DNA of 32,752 nucleotides from a virus. Location: positions 1-32,752 of the IMG/VR virus record IMGVR_UViG_3300009164_000209. One strand, written 5' to 3'. Below the pieces are notes generated by a model. The model had not been told where the DNA came from. It saw nothing but the letters and a program-made list of their open reading frames with translations, and searched no databases. Of this stretch, positions 6,726 through 18,900 are shown piece after piece; the stretch's first letter is position 1; each line of letters opens with the position of its first letter. The position numbers and the translations under genes are program-made.

Positions 6726-8798
6726 ATGGCAGATCGTTTACAAGTATCCGAATTAGATTTTGACCAGATTAAATCAAATCTAAAAACATTTTTACAACAA
6801 CAAACAGTATTTGAAGATTATGATTTTGAAGGATCAGGTCTTAATATTCTATTAGATGTATTGGCATATAATACACACTATAATGCCTATTATCTCAATA
6901 TGGTTGCCAATGAATCATTCTTAGATACTGCATTACTTAGAAATTCTGTTGTTTCTCATGCTAAAAAATTAAACTATACGCCAAGATCATCAACTTCTGC
7001 TAGAGCAATTATTAATTTAACTGTTGTTTCTCCTGATACCACTCCAAGTTCTTTAACATTACCTAAAGGTTATGTATTTTATTCAGAACAAATTAATGGT
7101 CTATCATTTAAATTCGTTACATTAAATTCATATACTGTGGATAAAGTTGGTTATAATTTTATATTTAATAATATACCAATTTATGAAGGACAACTAACTT
7201 CAGTTACAACTTTAAATAGTTATACATCAAATCCAAAACAAATATTTACTTTAAATGATTCAAATATTGATACATCTACTTTAGTAGTTAGTGTTAGGCA
7301 ATCAGCTGGAAATACTACAACAATTGTTTATGATAGATCAGAAAATGACTTAAATATTACTGCAAATTCTGAAGTATATTTTCTTCAAGAAGGTACTGAC
7401 GGTAAATATGATATTTACTTTGGGGATAATATTTTAAGTAAAGCAATACCTGATGGTGGTGTAATTACTTCACAATATTTAGTGACAAATGGTGCAGCTG
7501 CAAATTATGCAAACAACTTTATTACTTCTGAAACAATTTCTGGTTATTCAACTCTTATTGTTGCACCGGTAACAAAATCATCAGGTGGTTCTTCAAGAGA
7601 ATCTGTAGATGAAATTAAATTTGGTGCACCATTAAGTTTATTGGCACAGAATCGTGCAGTAACAAAGAATGATTATATTAGATTAATACAACAAAAATAC
7701 CCACAATTTGAGGCAGTTAATGTTTGGGGTGGAGAAGAAAACAATCCTCCAATTTATGGTAAAGTATTTGTATCTGCAAAACCAAAATTAGGTTTTGAAG
7801 TATCTCAAACAGAAAAAGATTATGTAAAAAATAATATACTGAAACCTATTAGTATGTTGACAGTTACACCAGAAATTGTGGATGTAGATTACAATTATCT
7901 TAAAGTAACATCTAAAGTTTATTATAATAAAGCAAAATTATCTACAAGTCAATCACAATTAATTGCCGATATTAAAACTACAATTAGTGATTACTGTGCA
8001 ACTAATTTAAATCAATTTAATAGTTATTTTAATTTCTCGGGTATGGAAACAAGAATTGATGCATATGATAGATCAATTGTTTCAAATGAAGCAACATTAT
8101 TTGTTGCAAAGAAATTTAGACCAGATTTAATTAATTCTGATAACTATATTTTAGATTTTGGATTTGAATTAACTAGAGGAACAACAAATGATAATTTCTA
8201 TTCATCACCAGATTTTACGGTTGCAGATGAGAATGGTGTAAATAGACAATGTTTCTTTGAAGAAGTTCCATCTTCATATAGTGGTGTAGAATCTATTACA
8301 GTAGCAAATCCAGGCATCAATTATACATCTACGCCAACAGTTACGATTGTTGGTGATGGTGTGGGTGCAACCGCTGCGGCAGTTATTGTTAATGGTAAGA
8401 TATCCGAGATTACAGTATTAACACCAGGTATTGGATATACAACTGCAGCAGTTCAGATTACAGGAGGCGGTGGTGAGTTAGGAGAAGGTCTTGCAGTTCT
8501 TCAAGGTAGATATGGACAAATAAGAATCTCATACTACAAGACTGACGAGATTAGTAGTCAGAGTACCAAAATTATTATTAATAGCACAAAAAATAATGGT
8601 GTTACTGGAACCATTGATTATAAATTAGGTAAAATATATATTAATAATTTTAATCCTAGTGCAGTTAATAATGATTTTGGAGATATTATGATACATATTA
8701 TTCCTATGAGTAATATAATTCAATCAAGTTTAAATAAAATGTTAGTATTGGATGATCAAGATCCTACAAGTATTGTTGTTAAGGCAATAGCAATCTAA
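6726..8798 (+). CDS. 6: Baseplate wedge subunit gp6
   Basis: gp6 builds the inner ring of the baseplate by dimerising between wedges (relatives: gpJ of P2, TssF-like proteins). It has 690 residues, against 660 in T4. The N-terminus carries the classic gp6 pattern: LDFDQIKSNLKTFLQQQ, then GLNILLDVLAYNTHYNAYYLNMVANE and LRNSVVSHAKKLNYTPRS. The middle has the shared gp6/J segment (RAVTKNDYIRLIQQKYPQF near 310-330, then YGKVFVSAKP). An insertion at about 521-584 is Gly-rich with paired GxxY turns (NPGINYTSTPTVTI; TPGIGYTTAAVQITGGG). It is the same kind of module seen in the next genes. The gene starts one base after the gp25 stop, and its own TAA overlaps the next ATG (TAATG), so the three wedge genes are probably translationally coupled. 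Confidence 0.95.
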   Translation: MADRLQVSELDFDQIKSNLKTFLQQQTVFEDYDFEGSGLNILLDVLAYNTHYNAYYLNMVANESFLDTALLRNSVVSHAKKLNYTPRSSTSARAIINLTVVSPDTTPSSLTLPKGYVFYSEQINGLSFKFVTLNSYTVDKVGYNFIFNNIPIYEGQLTSVTTLNSYTSNPKQIFTLNDSNIDTSTLVVSVRQSAGNTTTIVYDRSENDLNITANSEVYFLQEGTDGKYDIYFGDNILSKAIPDGGVITSQYLVTNGAAANYANNFITSETISGYSTLIVAPVTKSSGGSSRESVDEIKFGAPLSLLAQNRAVTKNDYIRLIQQKYPQFEAVNVWGGEENNPPIYGKVFVSAKPKLGFEVSQTEKDYVKNNILKPISMLTVTPEIVDVDYNYLKVTSKVYYNKAKLSTSQSQLIADIKTTISDYCATNLNQFNSYFNFSGMETRIDAYDRSIVSNEATLFVAKKFRPDLINSDNYILDFGFELTRGTTNDNFYSSPDFTVADENGVNRQCFFEEVPSSYSGVESITVANPGINYTSTPTVTIVGDGVGATAAAVIVNGKISEITVLTPGIGYTTAAVQITGGGGELGEGLAVLQGRYGQIRISYYKTDEISSQSTKIIINSTKNNGVTGTIDYKLGKIYINNFNPSAVNNDFGDIMIHIIPMSNIIQSSLNKMLVLDDQDPTSIVVKAIAI
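8286..8475 (+). repeat. GxGY-type beta module inside gp6
   Basis: About 63 codons encode a paired strand-turn module (ITVANPGINY, GDGVGATAAAVI, ISEITVLTPGIGY, VQITGGGG). Similar modules occur in the three following genes, at about 9611-9680 and 10262-10633, 12166-12426 and 18491-18715. It looks like an exposed, mobile beta domain within otherwise conserved wedge proteins. Confidence 0.65.
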
Positions 8799-11596
8799 TG
8801 GATCAAGTTTTAACATCTATACTAGTAGAAAGACAATTACCCGAATTTGTTCGTTCTGAACATCCTGTATTTGTAACTTTTCTTAAAAAATACTATGAAT
8901 GGTTAGAAACTAATAATCAAATTAGTTATGAAATAAATGCACTTGCAAACTCTATTGATTTAGATAAAGCAGATAATGATTATCTAAATTTAATAAAACG
9001 AGATTTAATGCCTTATTTTCCAGAAAACATACTGGCAGATAAGAGATTATTTTTAAAATTAATTACAAATTTTTATAAGTCAAACGGTACACCGGATTCA
9101 GTTAAGTTTTTATTTCGTGCTTTATATAACGAAAATATAGACATTTATTATCCAAAAGATGACATACTAAAGGCATCTGATGGTAAATGGGTATTGCCTT
9201 TAGCACTTAGAATTGATACTAGTGATAACAATATCTTTAATATTGAAAAAACAAAAATAACAGGTAGAATATCTAAGGCCACTGCCGTAGTAGAAAAAGT
9301 CATTGAATCTATTGATCGGCAATTAGGCATTTCATATATTGAAGTTTATGTTTCAAATGTAGAAAGATTATTTGAAACGGGTGAATATGTAGATGCAACA
9401 TATAATAATGGTGTTGTTGATGTAACTGTATCTGGTCGTTTAATTGGTGCATTATCAGAAATTAAAGTTGATCCACTAAATCGTGGTTTGTATTATAATG
9501 GGTATGATCCATTAATACCATATAATGGTGATCCAGTTACTATTGTTGGAGGTTTAAATCCAACTGCAAATAGTCCTGTTGGTGCTTTGGCGTATGTTGG
9601 TAATACTACAAAAGGTTCAATAACAGATATTGTATTAACTAATCCAGGTTTTGGATTTAGAAAATCGAGCGAAATAAGTTCATCATATGACACATATGTT
9701 ACAACTATAGATTTTAAAGGTGGATTTGAAAATGCACCTTATGGTTCAGAAGCAAAGGCATCTATAAATTTATTAGATACTTCAACTGTTCGCAAAATAA
9801 ATTTAAGAAATATGTCCATTGAAACTTTGAATGGTCTATATGCAAATATCAATGTTGCGAATGCTATTACAATTTCTAATATTGGTTCATATCAATCATT
9901 TAATGTTTACCCAATTTCATTTGTTACATTAGATCAGGGTGGTGGTGGATACAGAGCAAAACCAACAGTAGATACTTATAGTTTTTATAATGAAACTAAT
10001 TCAGATGTTCTTGTTATATCATCATGTAACATTGTTAAAGATACCAGTATAATAACAGATTTAACACAAGATTTAACTACTTCATTTGAAGTTGGTAACT
10101 ATGTAAGATTATACATTGTAAATAAGATGGAAGATATATTTGAAATTACAGGAGTTACTACTCATACAATTTCTTTTGCCAATACTTTTGCAAATGATGT
10201 TTCTGGTGTTTCTGTATATAAAATTGTAAGAAATGATTTATATAAGATAGGTTCATTAGGTAGAATTGTTACTGCAAATGGTGGTAGTAATTATGCAGTT
10301 AATCAAACATTAACATTTACTGGTGGTTCTGGATATGGTGCTAATGCATATGTGAGTGCAATACATGCCGGTAACAGTGGTATTAAAACAATAACAATTA
10401 ACAATCATTCATCAAATGCATATGTATTAGGTGGTGAAGGTTATACTAGAGATGCATTACCAACAATCACAATAAACACAGTTTCTGGTACTGGCGCTAA
10501 TGTTTATGTTAGTGAAGTTCTTGGTGATGGTGAATCATATTCATTAACTACATCAAGAATTGGTTCTGTAACTTCTTTACGTATAATTAGTTATGGATAT
10601 GATTATGTTGAAGTGCCTACGATATCTTTAAGAAATATGGATTTAACTTTACAGAATGTAACATCTGGACAACTATTTGTATCAAATACAAAAGTATATC
10701 AAGGTACATCCAATACATCAACAACATTCTCTGCATATGTTGATAACTTTACTCAATCTACTGGATTTATTAGGTTGTTTGATTATATAGGAACATTTGA
10801 TGTAACTAAAACAATTAAATCGGATGATGGAACAGTTTCTGGTAATGTTGTTTTAGGTAGCACAACGGTATATGGTGATGGTCGTGCTAAGGCAACTGCA
10901 AACTTTGAAAATGGATTGATTAGATATCCTGGTATCTATCTGAATACTGATGGACATATAAGTGAAGATAAGTTTTTACAAGATGGAAATAAATTTCATA
11001 ATTTCTCATATGTGATTAATTCACAAACAGATTACAATAAATTTAAGAAACCATTAAATGATATTGTTCATCCATTAGGTACAAAAACATTTGTCACAAG
11101 AATTGACAACAATCAAGAAAATGTTTCTGCAAATGACATTAATCAAAGTATTACGGTAACAACTTTACCAACTAAGTTTAATATTGTATATGGTGCTAAT
11201 GCAACTACGAATACAACTGCCAATTTAATGAATTATGTAAATGTTGGTGATGTTGTAATATTTACTGGCGTATATCGACATGTTGCAAATACAGTTAATA
11301 TTTCTCTTGGTTCTAATACAGTATTTGGTAATACTTGTAACTTTATTAATGATATTCTTGATGGTGATATTATTTACTTATCAACTGGCAATACAGAAAC
11401 CGTATTAAGTGTATCAAATAGCAAATATCTAATTACTCAAAATACTCTTGGTGTTACTGCAAATAATGTAACTATTAATCTCTATTTTGATGAGACTAAA
11501 ACTGTTACTTTTGTAAATGCTAATACCATTAAAGTAGCTACAGCATTTACTTCAAATACTTTAAATATTGTCACAAACGTCTTAAAAGTTAAATAA
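8798..11596 (+). CDS. Baseplate wedge protein at the gp7 position (932 aa)
   Basis: This is a large wedge component that takes the position of T4 gp7 (1032 residues) between gp6 and gp8. Direct similarity to T4 gp7 is not visible, so the equivalence is inferred from order and size. The N-terminal 130 residues look conserved: VERQLPEFVRSEHPVFVTFLKKYYEWLE near 9-37, then a helical segment with LMPYFPENILADKRLFLKLI and FYKSNGTPDSVKFLFRALY. That pattern is common in marine T4-like structural proteins. The middle and C-terminal parts are strand-rich. They hold several Gly-rich GxGY units (NPGFGF near 282; residues 489-612 with GGSNY, GGSGYGANAYV, GGEGYT, SYGYDYVEVPTISL) and Thr/Asn-rich strands to the end. 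The ATG overlaps the gp6 stop by one base. Confidence 0.8.
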   Translation: MDQVLTSILVERQLPEFVRSEHPVFVTFLKKYYEWLETNNQISYEINALANSIDLDKADNDYLNLIKRDLMPYFPENILADKRLFLKLITNFYKSNGTPDSVKFLFRALYNENIDIYYPKDDILKASDGKWVLPLALRIDTSDNNIFNIEKTKITGRISKATAVVEKVIESIDRQLGISYIEVYVSNVERLFETGEYVDATYNNGVVDVTVSGRLIGALSEIKVDPLNRGLYYNGYDPLIPYNGDPVTIVGGLNPTANSPVGALAYVGNTTKGSITDIVLTNPGFGFRKSSEISSSYDTYVTTIDFKGGFENAPYGSEAKASINLLDTSTVRKINLRNMSIETLNGLYANINVANAITISNIGSYQSFNVYPISFVTLDQGGGGYRAKPTVDTYSFYNETNSDVLVISSCNIVKDTSIITDLTQDLTTSFEVGNYVRLYIVNKMEDIFEITGVTTHTISFANTFANDVSGVSVYKIVRNDLYKIGSLGRIVTANGGSNYAVNQTLTFTGGSGYGANAYVSAIHAGNSGIKTITINNHSSNAYVLGGEGYTRDALPTITINTVSGTGANVYVSEVLGDGESYSLTTSRIGSVTSLRIISYGYDYVEVPTISLRNMDLTLQNVTSGQLFVSNTKVYQGTSNTSTTFSAYVDNFTQSTGFIRLFDYIGTFDVTKTIKSDDGTVSGNVVLGSTTVYGDGRAKATANFENGLIRYPGIYLNTDGHISEDKFLQDGNKFHNFSYVINSQTDYNKFKKPLNDIVHPLGTKTFVTRIDNNQENVSANDINQSITVTTLPTKFNIVYGANATTNTTANLMNYVNVGDVVIFTGVYRHVANTVNISLGSNTVFGNTCNFINDILDGDIIYLSTGNTETVLSVSNSKYLITQNTLGVTANNVTINLYFDETKTVTFVNANTIKVATAFTSNTLNIVTNVLKVK

Positions 11597-11600
11597 ATAC
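11592..11600 (+). promoter_or_regulatory. Candidate T4-like late promoter (AATAAATAC) before gp8
   Basis: AATAAATAC overlaps the stop codon of the 932-residue gene and is followed by AATT and the gp8 ATG at 11605. It is close to the T4 late consensus TATAAATAC. Placing the last A of TAAATA at -6, as in T4, puts +1 exactly on the A of the start codon. No ribosome binding site lies in the 8-base gap. Confidence 0.35.
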
Positions 11601-11604
11601 AATT

Positions 11605-12930
11605 ATGTCATCACTCATAACAAAAAATTTCAAAGTATTACTTGCCAAACAGTTATATAATCTATTGGATTTAACGGCAAATTCATATCTTCCTACATCA
11701 AGAAGATCATACATGTATGCATTTATAGGTAAACAATTACCTTGGAATGCTGGTACTGAAGTTCCAGTTACCCCTACAGAAACCGATTCTGTGATTAATG
11801 ACTACTATCGGTATGGTATATTGGCAAAACAATTATCTTATACCAATGCATCTTTGGTCGTAGATAGAAATAATTGGACTGCAAACACAAAATATAACAC
11901 TTATGAAGCAAATACTAATTTTTATATATTAAATAGTAGTGATCAAGTATTTAAGTGTTTAGCAAATAACGCAAGTGCAAATTCTACAGTTGAACCCGCA
12001 CTATCATTATCTACAACTTCATTAGAAGAACCATATGTTTTAACTGCAGATGGTTATAAGTGGAAATATTTGTATACTATTTCATCGGTACAAAAACAAA
12101 GATTTTTAACTGCAGATTGGATGCCAGTAGTTAATAATAAATTTGTTACTGCATCTGCAGTTCCGGGTGGTATTGATATTGTTACTATTACTAATGCTGG
12201 AAATAATTATACTAATGGCGCAACACAGAGTATTATATCAATAGATGGTGATGGTACTGGTGCGGTATTAAAAGCAAATGTAACGGGTGGCCGTGTTGTT
12301 AATGTTATTATTCAAGATAGAGGAATGCAATATACCTATGCAGATTTAACATTTACAGATGTTGCTGGTGGTACTGGAACAGCCGCAACTGCTACAGTTT
12401 CTATTGCGCCACATGATGGGCATGGATATGATCCTTTATATGAATTAGCTGCATCTAATTTAATGTTTAATGTTGAATTTAATCAAGATGAATCAGGTAT
12501 ACTACCTACTGATAATGATTTTAGACAAGTAGTATTATTACATAATCCATTTTTAAATGACACATCAACTCCAGCAACAGGTCAATCATATAGTTTATAT
12601 ACAAGAATAACAACATCGCCAGGTGTAGGTGATTTTGGTATTGATGAGGTTGTTTATCAAGGTGCAACTTATGCAGATTCAACATTTACTGCGGACGTTA
12701 TATCTTTTGACACCGTAGAAAATCATCTTTATGTAAATAATGTTCGTGGCATTTTGTCAGTAAATTCTGCAATTAAAGGCCGAGATACAGGTGCAATTCG
12801 TGTTGTAAATGCAATACAGAATCCAACACTTGATTTGTATTCAGGACAGATATTATACATAACTAGTAAAACACCAATAACCCGTGATGATGCACAAACC
12901 GAACGAATCCGTTTTATACTGAGTTTTTAA
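11605..12930 (+). CDS. 8: Baseplate wedge subunit gp8
   Basis: In T4, gp8 is a dimeric wedge protein that binds gp7 and gp10 in the outer baseplate. This version has 441 residues, longer than T4 gp8 (334). It keeps the T4 pattern in order: an N-terminal LLAKQLYNLLD helix, YAFIGKQLPWNAGTEVPVTP with the PW and DS signature (TETDSVINDYYR) near 33-72, and VDRNNWT near 93. The internal DGYKWKYLYTIS near 149-160 matches DGYVWEYLFEI in T4, and the C-terminus ends in IRFILSF, like INILFTF in T4. The extra length is mainly a Gly/Thr-rich insertion at about 188-274 (TNAGNNYTNG, GDGTGAVL, QDRGMQYTYADL, GGTGTAATATV). This is the same GxGY module type seen in gp6. There is no Shine-Dalgarno; an AATAAATAC motif lies just upstream. 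Confidence 0.92.
   Translation: MSSLITKNFKVLLAKQLYNLLDLTANSYLPTSRRSYMYAFIGKQLPWNAGTEVPVTPTETDSVINDYYRYGILAKQLSYTNASLVVDRNNWTANTKYNTYEANTNFYILNSSDQVFKCLANNASANSTVEPALSLSTTSLEEPYVLTADGYKWKYLYTISSVQKQRFLTADWMPVVNNKFVTASAVPGGIDIVTITNAGNNYTNGATQSIISIDGDGTGAVLKANVTGGRVVNVIIQDRGMQYTYADLTFTDVAGGTGTAATATVSIAPHDGHGYDPLYELAASNLMFNVEFNQDESGILPTDNDFRQVVLLHNPFLNDTSTPATGQSYSLYTRITTSPGVGDFGIDEVVYQGATYADSTFTADVISFDTVENHLYVNNVRGILSVNSAIKGRDTGAIRVVNAIQNPTLDLYSGQILYITSKTPITRDDAQTERIRFILSF
12166..12426 (+). repeat. GxGY-type beta module inserted in gp8
   Basis: About 87 codons encode the Gly/Thr-rich module that makes this gp8 longer than T4 gp8. It starts at GGIDIVTITNAGNNY and ends near the APHDGHG segment. 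It has the same strand, GxxY turn, GxGxGA strand order as the module in gp6. Confidence 0.6.
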
Positions 12931-12940
12931 CGAGGAATAA

Positions 12941-15900
12941 ATGACTACCCTATTCAATTACGATCCATATTACGATGATTTCAATGAAGATAAAAATTTC
13001 ATGCGTGTTCTTTTTCGTCCTGGATATTCAGTTCAAGCAAGAGAACTTACTCAACTGCAAACAATTTTATCTAATCAAATAGAAAAATTTGGTAATAATA
13101 TATTCAAAAGTGGTAGTCCAATTATTGGTGGTAAAATTTCATTAGATACTGCGGCCAATTATATTATCTTAAATGCACAATATAATAATGCAGATATTGT
13201 TCCTTCAGATTATCTAGACAAAACAATCGTATCTTATAATTCTACAAAATTAGCACGTGCTAAAGTTGTTGCTGTTGATAGTATTGGTACATATCCTGTT
13301 TTAGTTATTAAATATCTAAGTGGTGATCGTTTTGTTGAAACTGATGAATTAAAGATTTATGGACAAAATATCTTTGCACAATTAAGAGATACAGATGCAT
13401 ATGGTTCTTCATATATTGCCAGTATTCAAGATGGTGTATATTATTTTAAAGGTCAATTTGTAAAAGTTACTCCACAATTTTTAGTAATAGAGTTATTTTA
13501 TAGAATAGGTACTTCTACAACAATTAATAAACAACCATCATATAAGATTGGTGTTGAATTTGAATCAACTATTGTAGATGAAATTGATGATACTTCACTA
13601 TTAGATCCAGCACAAGGTGCATTTAACTATCAAGCACCGGGTGCAGAACGATTTGTAATTAATACTTCATTATCAAAACGATCATTAGATTCTGCAGATG
13701 TATCTTCATTCTTTGAAGTTATTCGTTTAGTAGATGGTGTAAAGACAAAAGAAATTGATTACCCAATCTACAGCGAAATTGAAAAGATGTTGGCACGTAG
13801 AACATATGATGAGTCTGGTAATTATACAGTAGACCCATTTGTTATTTCTATTGAAGAAGGTGATTCTGCCAATGGTATGTTTAATATTGTTCTTGATCCA
13901 GGTAAAGCATATGTTGGTGGTTATGAATTTCAAACTATTGCACCAACAACAATTGAATTAAGTCGTGCTAGAGAAGTAGCAAATACTGAAGGTTATGATG
14001 TATCAACAAATTACGAAAGTTATGTTGTATTGGATAATGTATATGGTACATTAGATATTACAAGTTATCCATTATTAGATGTGCATAGTGTTGCACACAC
14101 AAGTGTTAATACAACAACCACTGCGGCATATAATTCTACAAAGATTGGTGAAATTCGTGCCAATATGATGGATTATAATGACTCAACAACTTTAGAACTT
14201 GGCACTACACATTCATTTACTGTTCACACATTTGCCGCTAATGGCGTATCAATTACTGGTACAACTCAAGCATCGGGATCAAATACAAGATTAATCAATA
14301 TGCCCGCAAGTTTTTCTGCTACACGGAGTACCGATGCATATGCAAATATGTATTTTAGAGTTACTGATGCGGGTGGTACTGCAATTTCTCCAGTATTAAT
14401 TGAATCGTCTAATGCAACACATATCTATTTGTCATCCGCATGGCCAATTGTTCCTGCATCAAATACATTCTCTATTGATTCTGATTTTAAAAATGCAGAA
14501 TCATTTGTAATTAAAAGTGGAACTACAAAAACATTTGGTGGTAGTATTAATAGTGATTCAAAAGATACTGCAACTGGATTTGCATTAATTACAGAACCAC
14601 AAAGATCATCATTAGTATTTGATGTACCATTTCCTGCAATGAAACCATCTACATTAACAAATATGGATTTCTATGCTAAAAAGTTTTATGGTAACAAAAC
14701 TGCAGATGCTGGTGGTGTAGTTAGTATTAGTGCAGAAGGTACAGATACATTCTCATTCTGCGGTTCTGTTGGTGTTATTTCCGATTCAAATATCAGAGAT
14801 AATATTATTTGTATGGTTCGTTATGATACTACTGCAAATGCCACATCTGGTATTGCTGCAAATGCTGTTCTTGGATTAGCAAATAACTTATTTACTGTAA
14901 CTGCGATCAGTTCAACAAATTTTGAGATTGATTTAAATACTGCAGGCGCAAAAGTAGATTTGTTAATTAATACAAAAGTTAATAATGCAGAAAATGCATC
15001 TTCTGGTGCAATTCGTGGTAAACAATTAATACCAGCAACAACTGGTTTAAATCTACATACTAAGATTCCATATGAATTAAATACTGCAGGTACACAAGGT
15101 ACTGATATTTTATATTCTGCAAATTCAACTGGAGTGACTGCAGTAAGTGGAACAGGATATGTATTTCCTACTATTGGTTCAACATTCTTTGACAATACTA
15201 CCGAATTAACAAATTTAAGAACACCAGGTAAAGCAGTAAGTTTACAAGTACCTGATGTATTAGAGATTGTTAGAATTACCGATTCTAGAAGTCCTGCATC
15301 AAATGTAACAACTGCAATGTTATCAAGTTCAACATATGATGTTACTAGTAATTATGATTTTGATAATGGTCAACGTAAAACACATTATGACCATGCCACT
15401 ATTACACTGAAACGTGGGTATAGTGCGCCACGTGGTAAAGTTTATGTTACTTACAAATATCTAAGTCATCAATCTGCACCATCTCCACAAAATGATGGAT
15501 TGTTCACTGTTGATTCTTATTTAAAAGCAGGTTCTAATTTTACATATGATGAAATCTTCTATTTCAATAATAAAGAAGATAACAAATTAGTATCGTTACG
15601 GTCTGCATTTGACTTTAGACCAACAAGAGGTGTTGGTACAACAACAATATCTGGTGCAGTTAATCCATTACCAAATCAATCATTGACAAGTAATTTTGAT
15701 TATTACTTAAGTAGAATTGATCGTGTTGTGGTTAAACAGTCAAGAGATTTTGAAGTATTGACCGGTACATCTGCAATTAAACCTATTGCACCAAATGTAA
15801 ATCTTGGTGATATGTTAATCTATACATTGGCAATACCAGCATATACAGAAAATGTTAAAGAAATTCGTGCTGATTTTCAGAATCATCGTAGATATACAAT

Positions 15901-18900
15901 GCAAGATATTGGTGCATTTGAAAATCGTATTAAACAATTAGAGTATTATGTTACATTAAATTCATTAGAAAGAGATGCAACATCAACAAAAATTACAGAT
16001 GCAAATGGTTTAGAAAGATCCAAGTATGGTATCTTAACTGATAACTTTACTTCAGATTCTATCAAAGCACCACCAAATCAAATTGGATTTGACAATAGAT
16101 GTTTAATTGATGGTGGCGAATTAAAACCCGCATCATTAATGAGAACAATTAATCTTAAAGCAAATACAACTTTATCTACTGGTGAACTTTATGGTGTAAA
16201 TGAACAAAAGATCATGATGTTGAGTTATACAACATCTGTTCTTGCACAACAACCGTATGCAACAAAATCATCACCAGTTGCTGGTGCATTATATGGCACA
16301 TTTAAAGGAACAATGCGTTTGTTCCCAGAATTTACTGGTGATGTAGATTCACAAACCACAGCAAAAGTAATATTAAATTCTACTCAAGGCATTGAAAATG
16401 CATTTAATTTTGTTAATGATGCATTTAAGTATATTGCTGATAATGTAAAACAATGGGCAGATGATAAAGATAGTCCATTTGCACAAATAGCAGATTCAAA
16501 ATGGTACCAAACTAGAACCGAAGAAGGTGGTACAGTTTACAAATATTTAGGTACTGGTGGTTTTGGACATGGTGAATTTTGGGATCCTAGACAAGGTAAA
16601 AATACACAAGGCGGCCAATGGGGTGTTTATCGAGCATATAATGATAATACTTATTTAACTGCTGGTGCTGATCTAAATCAAAAACAAATAACAACATCGG
16701 CATCACAACAAAGTTCTGGAGAGTTTGTAACTGATTTAGCAATTCAACCATACATGAAGTCAAAACAAGTATTATTTACAACAAATGGTTTACGCCCATC
16801 AACAACTGTATATTCATTTTTTGATGATGTAAATGTAAACAAATATGTTGTTGTACCTAATAAAGTTACAATGAATGCCAATACAACATTGATTGCTGGA
16901 GAACCAGTATTAATTGCGAGTTCAACTGCAGATTTAGTAGCGAATCTAGTATCATTGTTAAGTGGTGGTTCATCATATAAATTAGGTGACATTGCTGTTA
17001 GTGAGACTGGTAGTGCTAATGTTTCCATTATTAATCAAACCGGGTTATCACTTGTTGGTAAATATGTTTATGGTTTAGATAGTGGTGTAACATTAACAGT
17101 ATCTTCAGTGAATGACCATAGATCGGGTGTAGGCACTGTATCAGGTGCAACTATTGTATTGGATGGAAATGCATCTACAACTAATGATTACTATAATGGC
17201 AATACAATATCAATAGTTCATACTTCAACTTCAGAAGTTGGTATTGGTGAACAATTTACAATTAGTTCTTATGTTGGCTCTACAAAAACAGCAACATTAA
17301 GTGCTACACCAACAACACAAGGTTCTGTTGTTTATAGTATTGGAACTAATAAAACTAACAAATATGGCCAAGCAGGTGGTGCATTTTATATCCCAACTGC
17401 AACATTCCGTTCAGGTCAAAGAAATTTCCGTGTAACAGAATCATTTAATAATACATATGATGGTGATTCAATATCATTTGCAGATAAATTATATGTTGCA
17501 TCAGGATTAAGTGTATCTAAAACAGAATTAGTTGATACTGTTTATAACTATGATGTAGATTCTAAAATTATTGGAACGACTACATCCGATAAATTAGTAT
17601 CATCTAGATTTGCTGGTGCTAATCTATTATACACATACAATCATGATCCTTTAGCAGAAACATTTTATGTTGATCCGGCAAGATATCCATACGGTATTTA
17701 CTTGAATAGTGTAGATTTATTCTTCAAAGCAAAAGATGATAGTTTACCTGTTTGGATTCAAATTCGCCCAACTGTAAATGGAACACCATCATCTGATTTT
17801 TGGTATCCAGAATCAGTTGTAACTAAAGTGCCATCTCAAGTTAATATTTCAGAAACTCCATCAGTTGACGATGCTACAACAATTACTAATTTCCAATTCT
17901 ATACTCCTATATTCTTAAAACCAGGTTTATATGCAGTTGTTGTATTAACTGATTCACCAGATTACATTTTATGGGAAGCAGAAAAAGGTCAAGTATCAAC
18001 AAGTAATCAATATATTGGTATTAATCCATATATCGGAACATTATATCGTTCACAAAATTCTATGGAGTATGTACCATATATTAATGAAGATTTAATGTTC
18101 AGATTAAATCGTTGTTCATTCTCAACTGCAGCTGCACAAATAGTAATGCAGAGTGAAGAACAGAGTGTAATCTATAATGTTGATAAATTTAGATTATTAG
18201 AAACATCTATTGTTCCAACAGGTACTTCAGTTAATTATTCAGTAAAAGCAAATACAATTAGTGGTACAATGGAAACAAGTTATCGCCCAATTGTACCACA
18301 AGCAGTAATATCTTTTGAGAATGATGACTTGTATGCAGTTGGTTACAGAAGAAAAACTTTAGGTTATAAAGGTGACTTTACTATTATAACTGAATTATCA
18401 ACTACAGATGAAGCAGTTTCACCTATTGTTTCTGTAGAAAAATCTCAATTAAATATTTGGGAAAATTATGTTGATGATGCAGAAATAAATTCAGAAGATT
18501 TTACAATTGTTGCTTCGGGAACTGGTTATGGAAATTCTAATGTTATCGTTATTAGCAGTAATACTGGTACAGGTTTTAGTGGTAATCTTTCATGTGATGC
18601 AAGTGGCAATATTCTTAGTGTGTATGTTTCTGCTGTTGGTTCTGGTTACATTGATGACTATACTATAACTATCGGTGCAAATACAAACTATCCTGCTGTT
18701 GCCGCATCAGGTACAAATGGTAGTGTAGTATTGAATACTGAATATGATTCAAGTGGTGGTCCATGTCTTGCAAGATATATTACAAGACAGATTCAATTGG
18801 CACCAGGATTTGATGCGGGTGATTTACGTGTATTCTTAACTGCAAATAAACCTTTAGGTACTTCAGTTGATGTATTCTGTAAATTATTATCTGGTTCTGA

